A program made the translations under genes and the position numbers. The notes below the pieces were generated by a model. That model had not been told where the DNA came from, ran no database searches, and saw nothing but the letters and a program-made list of their open reading frames with translations. A stretch of DNA of 64,000 nucleotides from the NCBI GenBank assembly GCA_013399895.1, contig VXBA01006129.1, positions 1 to 64,000 on the forward strand. Reading direction: 5' to 3'. Shown here one piece after another: positions 51,501 to 61,450 of this stretch. The DNA comes from Serilophus lunatus (Eukaryota; Chordata; Aves; Passeriformes; Eurylaimidae). The stretch's first letter is position 1, and each line of letters starts with the position of its first letter.

Positions 51501-54500
51501 TATGAAGGCAGTTCCACAAAAGCTGTAGAAACAGGGACTTCCCTAATTCACATGTTGATGCATAAGCAAGGATGGGGTATAAAGAACCTGGAAGGGAGTG
51601 GCACAAAGACAAAGATGTGAAAAGAGCAGCATGAGAGTGAAAGAAGGAGAGAACCACAGAACTGGCTCAATGAGAATGTAGAAAAGTAAATATGTAGAGA
51701 AAAAAAAAAAAGTTAAAGTCCAACTTTCTCTTCTAAGAATGGATAAAAATGTAATATTAATTATGCTCAACCATTCTTGGTTTAAGCAAGTACAGTATTT
51801 CATGAGTATGGTCTTGGTTGCAAACAACTCTTACAGTTATCCTAGAGCAAGAGTTTCATGACAAATCTTGTCAAATAAAAATTTCAGTGAAAGCACATGC
51901 ATTTCCATTACATTTAATAATTTTAGACATCCCAGACAGACCTGACATTCCACGAAACTGCAGAGACAGCTCTAAATTTGTCTAAAGCTTATTCAAGAAG
52001 CTGTTACAATGTAAAATACCTCAGATGTCTTCATATTTTTTTGCTTCAATGTGAAACAAGCAGATTTTAACAAAAATGTACATTTTTAAATACAAGATTA
52101 AAAATATGTAGCAAAGTAAGGCTTTAAGTTCTTACCAATATTTAAATTAGCACTTGGTGTTGCACAGCTATGAATGTCACCTTTCAGATGGCAGTTGTAG
52201 GCTGACAGCACTTCAGGGCACATCCATATTTTGATCCAACCTGCACTGTGCAGCAACTCCTCCACTACCTGTCAGTTCCCTGCTCATTTCTCTGGCACTC
52301 ATAACCTGACTGGTGACAGCAAGTGGAGCAAGACCTTAAGCTCACTGATGCAGTGACTAAGTCTGATAGACAATGAACCTAATTTTGTAAGATGGAAAGA
52401 TGTAGGCCAAGACGGAATGAATGCACACAATCTACCACAAGGATGGTATATATGCTGCAGAGGATGCAGAAGCAGGAACAGGATCATTGGGATCATCAAC
52501 CAGAGGCTGGGTTCCAGACCTGATCATCATTATGGAAGATCTCAATCATCCTGTGAGATTAGATGCCCAACCACTAAGTTGTTTTTCTGTCCTTTGCCCT
52601 TGGTTGACCCTTGATTCATACGAGGAAGACTATGATGACAATGAAAATATAAGGTGTTCAGAAAGCGCCACAGCAATGGCAATAAAAGTTGAACATTGAG
52701 ATTCAGTCTCCAAGATAAATATGGAGCTGAGATCTTCTGGAACAGTGACCCACTTCAAGAAGACAGAGTCTGTTCCAGTTGGCAGAACTGACGATCCTGT
52801 TTCTAACTTTCCATCCTCTATGCCATCTTATTCTACAATGTCTCTGGGTATTTGTGCGCACTTCTTAAGTCCTTTTCTATATCATTTCTCTATCACAGTG
52901 TTTCTTACAGGAAGAACTACTTTGCTATCTGTCATAGCAGCGTCTGACACACTTTTAAGCAGTGTACTTGATAAAAATCTGGGCATATTTAAGTGTCAGG
53001 CCATATTTAAATATCAGGCCTGTATAAGACACCATCACTTGTTTAATTTGGTCCTAGAGATGTGAGTTGCTCTACTGGCACCATAAAAGAAGCAGACTTT
53101 CTAAAACACATGTACACTATGCATAGAAAAGAAAATGCAGTAGAACTCAGAAGACCACAAAGACTAGCTGTATCCTGGGATGCATCAGGCAAAGCATCAC
53201 CAGCCAGCTGAAGGAGGCGACTGTCCCCCTCTGCTCTGCACTGGTGTGGCCTCACCTTGAATACTGTGGTAGTTTTGGGCACTGCAATATATAGGAAAGC
53301 TATTAGAGAGTGCCCAAAGGAGGGCAACAAAGATGGTAAAGGGCCCTGAAGGAAAGCCGTATGAGGAGTAGCTGAGGTCACTTGGTCTGTTCAGCTTGAA
53401 GACTGAGGGGAGACCTCATTGCAGTCTATAACTTCCTTGTGAGGGGAAGCATAGGGGCAGGCACTGATCTCTCCTGTCTGGCGCACAGTGACAGGACCCG
53501 GGCGGTTTAGGATGGAAATTAAGAAAAGCTTTTTCACACAGAGTGTCTGGGCACTGGAACAGGCTCCCCAGGAAGTGGTCACAGCACCAAGCCTGACAGC
53601 ACCCAAGACGTATTTGGACAAAGTACTCAGGCACATGGTGTGGTTCTTGGGGTACCCTGTGCAGAACAAAGCAGTTGGACTTCCATGATCCTTATAGGTC
53701 CCTTCCAACTCAGGATATTCTATGATTCCATGACTACGACAGCCAGTTAGATATGCTAACTCTGCAATGTAAGACTTTGTTTGAAATGCCTTCAAATTAA
53801 ATACTTCACCTATGCTTATGATATTCACATTGTTATATATATGACAATAGTTTCATATATATTTAAAATTATCAGAAACCATGCCTGCTGCTATGACACA
53901 TGCACTTTCACAGTTGCTCAGTAGCCTAAATCTGTGTTACAATCAGCCACTTTCGGAAAGTTAAATTAATTATAGCCATTGCACGGCTGCAGACAATAGC
54001 AGGAAAGCACCAAAAGGTATTAAATGCACCATTCTGGTCTCCACTGAAAGAAAAAAGCTGCAAGTTACTTCAGCAAACTGAAGTAAAATTCATAAAAATC
54101 CTGTCACCTTAACCAACCACTGGGAGAAGAAAACAGCACAAAGACAGCAAATTAGTGCTGCCAAGAAGTGTCAAGAAGAGCTTGTCAGCCAGACAAGAAG
54201 CAGGTATTTTCACTGTTTTTGAATCCTGGACTCAACTAAGTGTCTTGGATCTAGGACATGCAAAATACAGACCACCACGTCTGGAAAGCAAACTGTGACA
54301 AAAGAATAGACACATCATGAGGAGTCAAAAGAGGAAAGAGGGGCACTGCTCTGGATTACAAGTTCAAAATTAATAGAAAAACCCAGGCCTTATCAGGTTC
54401 TCATTTTTCAAACATGAGGTTTTTCTATTTTTGTTTTAGCACACTGTAGAGAAAAAAAAAAGGAAGAATATCCTACAGGCAAGACAATGAAGTCTGTACT

Positions 54501-57500
54501 GCATGAAATGGATTACATTTGAGGTTAAATGGGCCTTTATACATTATTTAACTAAGTAGTTTCATGCTAAGTTTCCAGACCTAAGTTAAACTGCACAAAA
54601 AACTTCTCGTCTCTAAGCCTCGCTTCACTAGCACAGATTTCTATATGCATTCCACACAGCTTTTCGGTTAGACACATCCATAATGCTCTCCTTGTCTTGA
54701 TCCTGACAGTACAAACATCCTGTCATTAGCAATTAGAAGCTTTTATTGACCATTTTACCAACAGACACACTTTTCACTTTGCAGCAAACTTAAAAGTTAA
54801 ATAAGCAGTAACGCAGCATCTTCTCCAGCATACTAAGTCAACAGAGCAACACAGGTCACATAAATCAGAGCCACTGAAAATTATTATTTTAATTCTATAG
54901 ACTTACAGTTATACACTTTCAGATACCTGGTATATATACATGTGCAAGGCATTCATTTTTACCTTTTTATTTTACAATTCCCCTAAAGATACAATGAAAA
55001 TACAGCCTCATTAAACACCACTCTTTTGCACTGACTGCAGGTATCACTTAAATGAAACAGAAAAGAAGCTACAAATACCTTGTTTCTGGAAGTTATAATT
55101 TGTTTAATAACAATTCTGTCTGCTAACACCAGCACCTTTGTCACAGAAGACAGCAACAATCTTGCAGCTTTTACCACACCCGTTTTGTCTGTAAAGATTG
55201 TTATGTGACTATCAGATTCCGGATGATCCAAACTTGCCACGTCTGTAAGCTGTGCAATTGTTTCACCTAGGGAGAAAAAAAATAAAGTAGAAAAAAGATA
55301 CTGGACCACTAAGCATTCGTAACTTTTAGATAAATTTGAAGGATGAAACTATTTCAGAGCTACATACAACTCTTTTTTATTTCGCTTCACTTCCTTCTGC
55401 TAACTGTTGGTGGCACCCTCTCCATACTTAAATTTGGACTATTCAGTACTACTTTATTCTTCCATCTGTAACATACATTAATTTTCTTACAGTAGTCAAC
55501 AAATATTTGGTGAGGAGTGGGGGTGGAGTTGGGGAGTGGGGAGGGAGAAAACATTAATGGGAGATATTTTTCTGATTTTAATAGCAAAAAGCAAATCAGT
55601 GTCCACACTTGCAGCATCAACACACTAAATAGTGGGATGCAGCAAGGAAGGAACTACAAATTCCCTTCCACCTTCCAAATTTCAGTTGGCATTCCTATAG
55701 TTTATGGATTTCCTACTCCTGTAGAAGTCTTCAGGCATGAATAATAAAGAGATTCCAGGAACTTTATAAATTATAGCACTGAAGCATTACAGTGAGACTA
55801 CTGCACTTTTTATTCAAAGGAGAGCCATTCCTGTCAGAGATAGGAGAGAAAAAAAAGGGAAAAAGGGGGGAAAAAAAAAGCACTGATTTTCAGGTCATTG
55901 CTATCTTTTTATTCAACTTGCATTTAGTTAAAAAGACAGTAGCTAAATAGGCTTAATTGACCACCTTTATTTCTTATGCAGTTAAAAATTATACATCCAG
56001 TGCAGGCAATGGATTTTCTTATCTGAGAAAAATCACAAAAACCCTATCCAACGAAATCTTCTGGACTACCCTAGATAATAGTGCAATAGAGGAAAGACAG
56101 AGCAGTTTCCTATTCCAAAATCACAGAAGGGCTGCTGAGAGACTGAACCCAGGCAAGCTCTGAGTGAGACATGCTTTTTCTTAGCATGCAAGGACAAGAC
56201 GATCAACCTACAACTGACCTATAGATCATTCCTGAAGATTAAATGAAGGAGATTTGATTGATTTGATTTCCTTATGATTCATTTTCAAAAACTCAACTTA
56301 GGTAATTCACCTAAGCAGATAAAATATTCCAAAAGCCTGATAAAGCCAGTGTTCCCATGTGAAGAACTTGAGGGTGCATTATTCTGGTGCTACAGAAATA
56401 CCACACACAAACATCTGCAGAACAAGGAAGGCCTGACAGTCCTTCAAACCACAGAACTCTAGGCTTCCTAGTATTCATTTATAAATTTCTCACCTCTAAT
56501 AATTCTAATCCCTCGGGTTCTTAAGTTGCCTAAATAGGTATTGCATTATGACAAGGAACTTACTGTACTTCTGCTATGACTAGGACAGGTCATAAAAGGC
56601 ATGCTCAAAATAATCAAAGAGGGTCACTCTAGTATAAGTATGCAAATATGATAAATAGAACACAATCTGAGCTGATGAGTTCCTCACCTGAAAGGCCTGA
56701 AAATTAATATACGCAAGAAGAATTATAAAAAGTACAACTATTATTCAGTGAAGACAGCCAGACAAACTAACAGTGAAGCTGTAGGACAAGCCTCCAGTCA
56801 GGCAAGGAGACCATTCAACAGTAAAACACATTGTACATTGCCTTCTCCACATTCCAATTCATTTCAGTTCATGCCAATTTCTAGTTGCTCAACTTTGTCA
56901 ACAAATTAACCCAAATCTCTTCCTTTGACCTCAAACCATATGTGACAACATAAAATGCTGTAAAAATGCATAGAGAACAAATGAAATAGATGCAAAGTTC
57001 TTTTGGTAACTGAAAAAAAGCATGTACAACATCATTATCTCGGTTTTTATACTTCATCTTCTTGAAGCTGAATAAAGTCATAGGTGAAGAAGCATCTAGT
57101 CATACAAATATTTATCAGAAAACATAGAAAGACCTGCAACATAGGACGCTCAGAAGCTCCAGACAGCACTGGAAACTCGAGACTTCTGATAACAGAACAA
57201 AGGCTTCCTCCTTTGCCTGTAGATTTCAACTGCAAGAACAAGCTATGAGGAACAAGACCCATTAGGTCAAACAGACCAAGCTAGGGAAGGCAGCTGGGTA
57301 TTCATACGTCCATAAAACACATCTGAGTGTGTTAAAGAAGCAGTTCACAGTCACTGTAGTTCTATTGTGACTGAAAGATTACAACAATTGGGAGATATTT
57401 CCAATGATAGAAAGACAACTGTCACACGAATGTTCAAGAAGAGTAACAAGAAATATTCAGGCAATTATGGGCTAGTCAGCCTCACATCACCTCCAGGATT

Positions 57501-60500
57501 ATTACTCAAAGCAGAAAAAGGCAATCAGGAAGAGATAGCACAGACCCGCAAGGGTGAATAGTCCCTTATTGATCTGAATACCTTCTATGATGAGATGACA
57601 CCATTTTTAAAAAAGAAAGTAATGGAAGCCGTGCATCTCAACTTCAGCAAGGCCTCTGACACGTTGTCCCATAATGTCTTCATCACGAGATACCGACTAA
57701 GTGAACAAAAAGGCAGGTAGAAGATGAACCTAACTGTTGAGCTTGGGGAGGGTGATAATTGGTACAGAGTCCAAGGGGAAGTCAATTTCCAGTAGTGTCC
57801 ATCTGGAGCTGATAGGAGGCATCAAAACCGTTCCCTCGGTGATGGGCCAGCACGTTCAACAACGGTGTGAACAATACCAAAATCAGGGAGTGTCTGACAC
57901 TGTGGAGGGCAGGGCTGCTACAAGCTGGGATCAGCTGTCTATGGTGAACTTCTGCAGGGAAAGACATGGGGGTCCTGAAGGAGAGAGAGTTGAACAGGAG
58001 TCAGCAATGATGGCCAGCTGCACCTGGAAGGCTGCAGAAATTATTTTCCCTTCTGTTTGGCACTAGTAAGACAGTATCTGGAGTATGATGTCCACTTCTG
58101 GGCTCCTCAATACTTTGGAGAAAACTGACAAAGTAGAGCAAGTGACATAAAAGAAGAATTTGAAGGAAGAGATTTTGTTCTCCCTCAAGAAGAAAAGGCC
58201 AGTGGCAGAGTTTACTGTGGCCTACACCTATCTACCTAATGGGCAGGTATGGAGAAGACAGTGACAGACTGACCCCAGGTATGTGTGGTGATGGAAAAAG
58301 GAGCTGTGTACAAGAAAATACTTTTGCAACTGTAAGGGTGATCAAATACTCTAAGAAGTATACAAGAAATTGCATGATCTCCCTTCCTGAAGTTAACATG
58401 TCACAGTACTGCAATTATTCTGTAACCCCATTTATTAATTTTAAATTGTCATTTTTCAGTCTTTTTAATTTAGTCCTCTCTGTACTAAAAGACAAGGCAA
58501 AAATAGGAGTGAGCTATTTATTGCTTTCATTTTACTCCATGACTTCCTTTAGGGCTATGTAGTCAACTGGCAGAGAATACTGGAAATGTTATGATACTAA
58601 CTCATTCCTGACATGTGCTTTCTCTTTTAAATTAACCAGTCCTTCTCAGTCTTAGAGGAAAAAAAAAAAAAAGATAAAAAAATTCATAGATGAGCATCAA
58701 CAATGTGCTTCTTTTTGAGTTAAGTTCCACTACTATACTGTCATTGTAAACACTGACACAGTGCAAGACTAATATTAGGCAAAATCTGCTATATGACCCT
58801 CTGCAATGCTTTATGATTCTATTTTGAATCCATCAAATTACAAGTTTATTATAAGGAAATAGTCATAACAAGTCTGAAACACTTCAGATCACTGATTATA
58901 CCCTTCACAAGAGACAGATACAACATCTGTCATCCTTCAAAGCCTCTGCAGAATATGCAATTGATTTAAAGGCTCCCTACTTCTCATAGCAACTGAGATG
59001 CTTAATGTTCTAAATCCTTTAGTGTTGAAAGTTATCTTATATGCCTAACAAAATGTCCCTTTAATTTCCATGGCACAATTTAATTTATTGGCTAAAAAGA
59101 AGTATGAACAGCTCTACAACACACTCTACCCTGAAAGGTAAGGGCTTTCTGCTGCCTCTGTTCTCAAAACATAGAATTCTTTTATACAAGTCAATATTCT
59201 TGGCTATAATTGTCCAGGAAATTTTTTTGGCTTGATTGGAAACACAAAAGCTATTCAAAATGGCACTTGAGCAACCATGTTCAGAAACTGAATTCAGAGG
59301 ACATTTATTCATAAGAATTTATCTGCACAAAGGACTGTTTTACCTTGTCCAACACTGAACAGCCCACAGAGATAATACTGGCACAAAAAAATCTCATCAA
59401 ACAAAAACCCAGCAGCAAACATTTGCTATACTGAATTTCCCATATAAGCATTCAGTTAGATCTCAAATGCAGAGCTCATGCCAAGGTAAATGTGAGGCTT
59501 GACAGAAATGCAAAAAAATCCGTATCTTCACTCCTCTAGACTGAGGCACGTTGCTGCCTAACAGGCAATAAAACTTACAATGGAAAAAAGCTATAGCATT
59601 TTGCTGGGATAAAACACTGCAGACTATATTCAGATTCTGAGCTCCTTCTGGATACACTGACAGGAAGAAAAAAAACAATTGGCCACAGCATAACTGGTAA
59701 GTTAAGGAATAGAGAATCAGACTGCACTGCTCTTCTAGCAGTTTGGATTATTGATGTGAACTTTGGCAATTTTGGTTTGTCAGCATTTTACATGGATCTC
59801 TGAAGAGATAACATATGCTTCACATAACAAATGGAATGTTTTCAAACATTTTCAAACTTCTGTTTGCAGCCAAGTTTACTGAAGCGACTAGGAATTTTCA
59901 GTCTAAAGTTTATCCAGAATAGCCCTTCAAATCACAAGAACAATCATTCATCACTAGCATGTTTCTAGACATTGTGACTCATTGTTCGGGGATTTTCAAA
60001 GGATTTCTTACAGTACCATACCCATTTTCTAAGCTTCTTTTTTTCTTTTAATCACAAATAATACTATGACCTGCATCCCCTAAGTCTGAGGTCAGTACAG
60101 TGATTCAGCAAGAAGTACATCAGTTAGGACAGCAAAAGTCATGTTTCTCAGGATTCTAAGCTTATTTAAAAGATAAAAACCAAACATCCATCCACAAGTC
60201 CACTATTTAACTTAACAGAACAGTTTTAAGTACAGTAACCTGTGTCTTGGAGCAGAGTACTGCTCCTTTCTGCAGTCATCAAGACATTAGTGTTGAAGGG
60301 TCATTATTTGCCTCCATGACCAGAAGCTCAAGATTACCTCCTTGAAGCCACAGGAGGCATGAATTCCGTCACACTTGTGGGTACACCCACCTGCTCAGTC
60401 TGGGAAAGCTTCAAGCAGAATTTTCAATGATCCAAAGGTATCTGAAGAAAAACTAAAACCTCACCCCACTAACAATAAAAGGGTCATTCTATTAGATGTC

Positions 60501-61450
60501 ATCTTGAAGGCTGCACTGTAAATCTAAGTATATGCATTTGTTGAGAGCCACTGAAAATATCATGCAAAGCACAGTACTTAATATCTAGGAAAGCGGCGTC
60601 TAGCATGTCATTGACACTCTCTTATCAAAGAACGTAACCTCCTATTTGGCTAGACAGACGCTTCTGGGAGAAGGAGGGTGACAGCAGGCAACTTGCTTAT
60701 CCATACTCCACATTCAATTCACACACACAGCAAGTTTGCAACAAAACTTGAATCCGGCAAAAAGACAAGTACAATGTGATTTTCATTCTACTGAGGGGAG
60801 TCATCAGATGACTGATGTGAGTCATCTTCCTGAGTCCTGATGAAATGTGGGTTGACACTGACCTTCATTCAGACATTCAGATTTAGAATGGAGTGACCGC
60901 AATAGCATAACACTCAAACAACTTTAGATACTCCACTGTTTTAGTTTGGCAGCAATAAACTCTAAAGTTGTATTCTCAACACTCTGCTTTTTGTCTGTAA
61001 TAATGTCATAAAAAAAAAGCAGTCAGGTAATTCCCTGTGGCAAAAGATTCTACAAAAATCAAAGCCAACACACAATCCATTCCCTATTCATAAGATGACA
61101 GTAATTTAAGTAAGTGACAAAATCAGGTAACAGATCAGGCCTTGAATGAACCAGCAGAGGAGGGTTAAGCAATTAAATAATAAAGTTCTTACGCTATTCT
61201 TGACACTAAAAATAGCGTGCCAAAAATGGCACAAGTACAATTTCATGAGTAACTACATACCTGCTCTCCTTGCCTCGATACAAGCAATACTCATTTCCTC
61301 TTTCAATTCATGGTTTTCGTTGGCTATGGCTTCACCCACTGTAACAAATCTTCCAACTGCTAGGTTAACTGCTTGGCCCACTCTCTGAATTGCTTGCAGA
61401 GTCTTGTCTGAACGCTTTGGTTTATCCTTATGATTAATAAGAGTAGTTAT
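24428..61450 (-). CDS. CTNNAL1: Alpha-catulin, 5'-partial: 18 exons in window
   Basis: Vinculin/alpha-catenin family cytoplasmic protein, reported to scaffold Rho-GEF (Lbc) signalling and link to the cytoskeleton. Exons in transcript order (plus coordinates): 61261-61450, 55079-55266, 50237-50356, 48151-48240, 47693-47863, 46553-46753, 44595-44681, 40091-40249, 38427-38519, 38050-38200, 32304-32341, 29096-29146, 28850-29004, 28067-28115, 27179-27235, 26925-27044, 24674-24757, 24428-24589. Phases agree throughout, giving about 721 residues. The first visible residues are ITTLINHKD; the roughly 47 preceding residues and the promoter lie beyond 64000. Recognised blocks include KTLQAIQRVGQAVNLAVGRF, SVTKVLVLADR, EFVQIFSQFGNEMVEFAHL, DFTDSAYTSHEHRE, NLEAVAEYTCKLSEQKEQL, SSKIAKENLEVFCEAWESQ and KWEDQEND. 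All introns are GT-AG. The last exon is less certain: it is longer (53 aa) than the mammalian one and could start at 24610 instead. Confidence 0.96.
24615..24635 (+). repeat. (AAAC)n microsatellite
   Basis: Short run of aaac units next to the alternative acceptor of the CTNNAL1 last exon. On the transcribed minus strand it forms the pyrimidine-like gttt tract before that acceptor. Confidence 0.7.
24690..24905 (-). repeat. Parent arm of a 215-bp inverted duplication
   Basis: This segment comprises the first 68 bases of the CTNNAL1 penultimate exon plus about 148 bases of upstream intron. It is repeated in opposite orientation at 49031-49246 with roughly 95% identity. The parent arm is taken to be this one because it carries the complete exon with a donor. 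Confidence 0.9.
24758..26924 (-). other. CTNNAL1 intron before the penultimate exon
   Basis: AT-rich intron. Apart from the inverted-duplication arm at its left end, it shows only short low-complexity tracts (A-run near 26500) and a tctagtggattaca motif repeated near 25872 and 25902. Confidence 0.65.
29147..32303 (-). other. CTNNAL1 intron between the 38-bp and 51-bp exons
   Basis: 3.2 kb of intron without recognised repeats or genes. An open frame at 29814-30068 (+) has no family I can name. Confidence 0.6.
32304..32341 (-). CDS. CTNNAL1: CTNNAL1 38-bp exon
   Basis: Minus-strand acceptor ttcatag, then 38 bases completing a Gly codon and encoding EKRVYLSLPRPG, then donor gtaagt. It matches the mammalian EKYGYLSLPKP segment and is the only piece that joins the flanking exon phases (1 to 0). 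It is too short to appear as an open reading frame of its own. Confidence 0.9.
32342..38049 (-). other. CTNNAL1 intron, 5.7 kb
   Basis: Long AT-rich intron with no coding similarity and no mobile element I can name. A TA-rich microsatellite lies at 37571-37597. Open frames such as 35693-36037 show no family features. Confidence 0.65.
37571..37597. repeat. TATATG-type microsatellite
   Basis: Alternating ta units interrupted twice by tg (atatatatgtatatatatgt and a few further bases) within a CTNNAL1 intron. Confidence 0.8.
38520..40090 (-). other. CTNNAL1 intron with poly-T tract
   Basis: 1.6-kb intron. A run of about 17 T lies near 38998-39015 on the plus strand. No repeat family or gene is recognised. 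Confidence 0.6.
40449..40593. repeat. A/C-only low-complexity tract (G/T-rich on CTNNAL1 sense strand)
   Basis: About 145 bases almost entirely A and C on the plus strand, with repeated aaaaaaccc-type units and a run of nine C. On the CTNNAL1 sense strand it is G/U-rich and lies about 200 bases upstream of an exon acceptor (exon high edge 40249). Confidence 0.8.
42469..43398 (+). mobile_element. Solo LTR of an endogenous retrovirus, with 5-bp target duplication
   Basis: A 930-base element opens TGTCATGGGTTTAA and closes CTCAAACTGAGACA, the TG...CA ends typical of avian LTRs. The five bases before it (ACATG, 42464-42468) are repeated exactly after it (43399-43403), a perfect target-site duplication. 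The internal order supports plus orientation: a GC-rich block, a TATA-like tataaata at 43253-43260, AATAAA at 43322-43327, then the end. No internal viral genes remain, so it is a solo LTR produced by recombination. It is antisense to CTNNAL1. Several open frames over the GC-rich block (42421-43113) are chance frames, not genes. Confidence 0.9.
43382..43398. repeat. Inverted repeat at the LTR 3' end
   Basis: TGTCTCA and TGAGACA, separated by AAC, form a perfect 7-bp palindrome at the terminus of the LTR. Confidence 0.75.
45422..45575 (+). mobile_element. Fragment of a second LTR (ERV-L-like)
   Basis: The bases tgtcttagttttggctggga, followed by tagaattaatttttctcata and later gttattgcctagcagtgttt, resemble the 5' end of a widespread avian LTR family that begins TGT(C)...GGCTGGGATAGAGTTAATT. 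Only the first ~150 bases are visible; no matching 3' end or target duplication was found. Family recognition is from memory. Confidence 0.6.
49031..49246 (+). pseudogene. Inverted partial copy of CTNNAL1 penultimate exon
   Basis: The plus strand repeats the CTNNAL1 minus-strand segment 24905-24690: atgtaggcaaaaccatttga, the branch/acceptor region cccatttag, and then 68 bases of exon encoding VDACILKTRNVMTLLCQLLPLCC. Three exon bases differ (AGA/AGG, CAG/CAA, TGT/TGC), all third-position and synonymous. The flanking intron has about seven small differences. The 55 bases before the acceptor are identical. The copy lacks the exon end and donor; the frame continues NVGRES and stops. It sits antisense in the intron between exons 48151-48240 and 50237-50356, so it cannot be spliced into CTNNAL1 mRNA. 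Confidence 0.9.
49571..49617. repeat. Two-unit 22-24-bp tandem repeat
   Basis: gttctgaattgtcgaggaaa and gttctagattgtcaaggaaa follow each other directly, with two mismatches and an A-run length difference. Confidence 0.7.
50357..55078 (-). other. CTNNAL1 intron, 4.7 kb
   Basis: Contains a CR1 fragment at about 53150-53745 and, at 52400-52720, unassigned sequence with an open frame. The rest is AT-rich and unremarkable. Confidence 0.65.
53150..53745 (+). mobile_element. CR1 LINE 3' fragment, forward orientation
   Basis: About 600 bases covering the end of CR1 open reading frame 2 and the 3' region: gagagtgcccaaaggagggc, ggtctgttcagcttgaagac, gcactggaacaggctcccca, and the terminal gtcccttccaactcaggata, ttctatgattcc. 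The subfamily-specific aggcacatggtgtggttctt matches the SLC39A6 intron copy at 15.2 kb. Frames on either strand are shadows. Confidence 0.92.
55267..61260 (-). other. CTNNAL1 intron, 6.0 kb
   Basis: Holds an old CR1 at about 57367-58300. Low-complexity A-runs occur near 55860 and 58660. No other gene, RNA or repeat is recognised. Confidence 0.65.
57367..58300 (+). mobile_element. Old CR1 LINE with reverse transcriptase remnants
   Basis: The plus strand reads VTRMFKKSNKKYSGNYGLVS, corresponding to the CR1 block VTPIFKKGKKEDPGNYRPVSL, then AFYDEMTPF and LNFSKASDTLSHN (family: LDFSKAFDTVPHN). It then runs to the 3' part, ggagtatgatgtccacttct and gggctcctcaatac. Frames are broken by stops and shifts, so it is inactive. 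It is more diverged than the 53.2-kb copy. Confidence 0.8.

Noticed and set aside
53391..53828. 145-codon minus-strand frame near 53.6 kb
   Set aside because: Antisense shadow of a CR1 fragment, parallel to the one at 15 kb.
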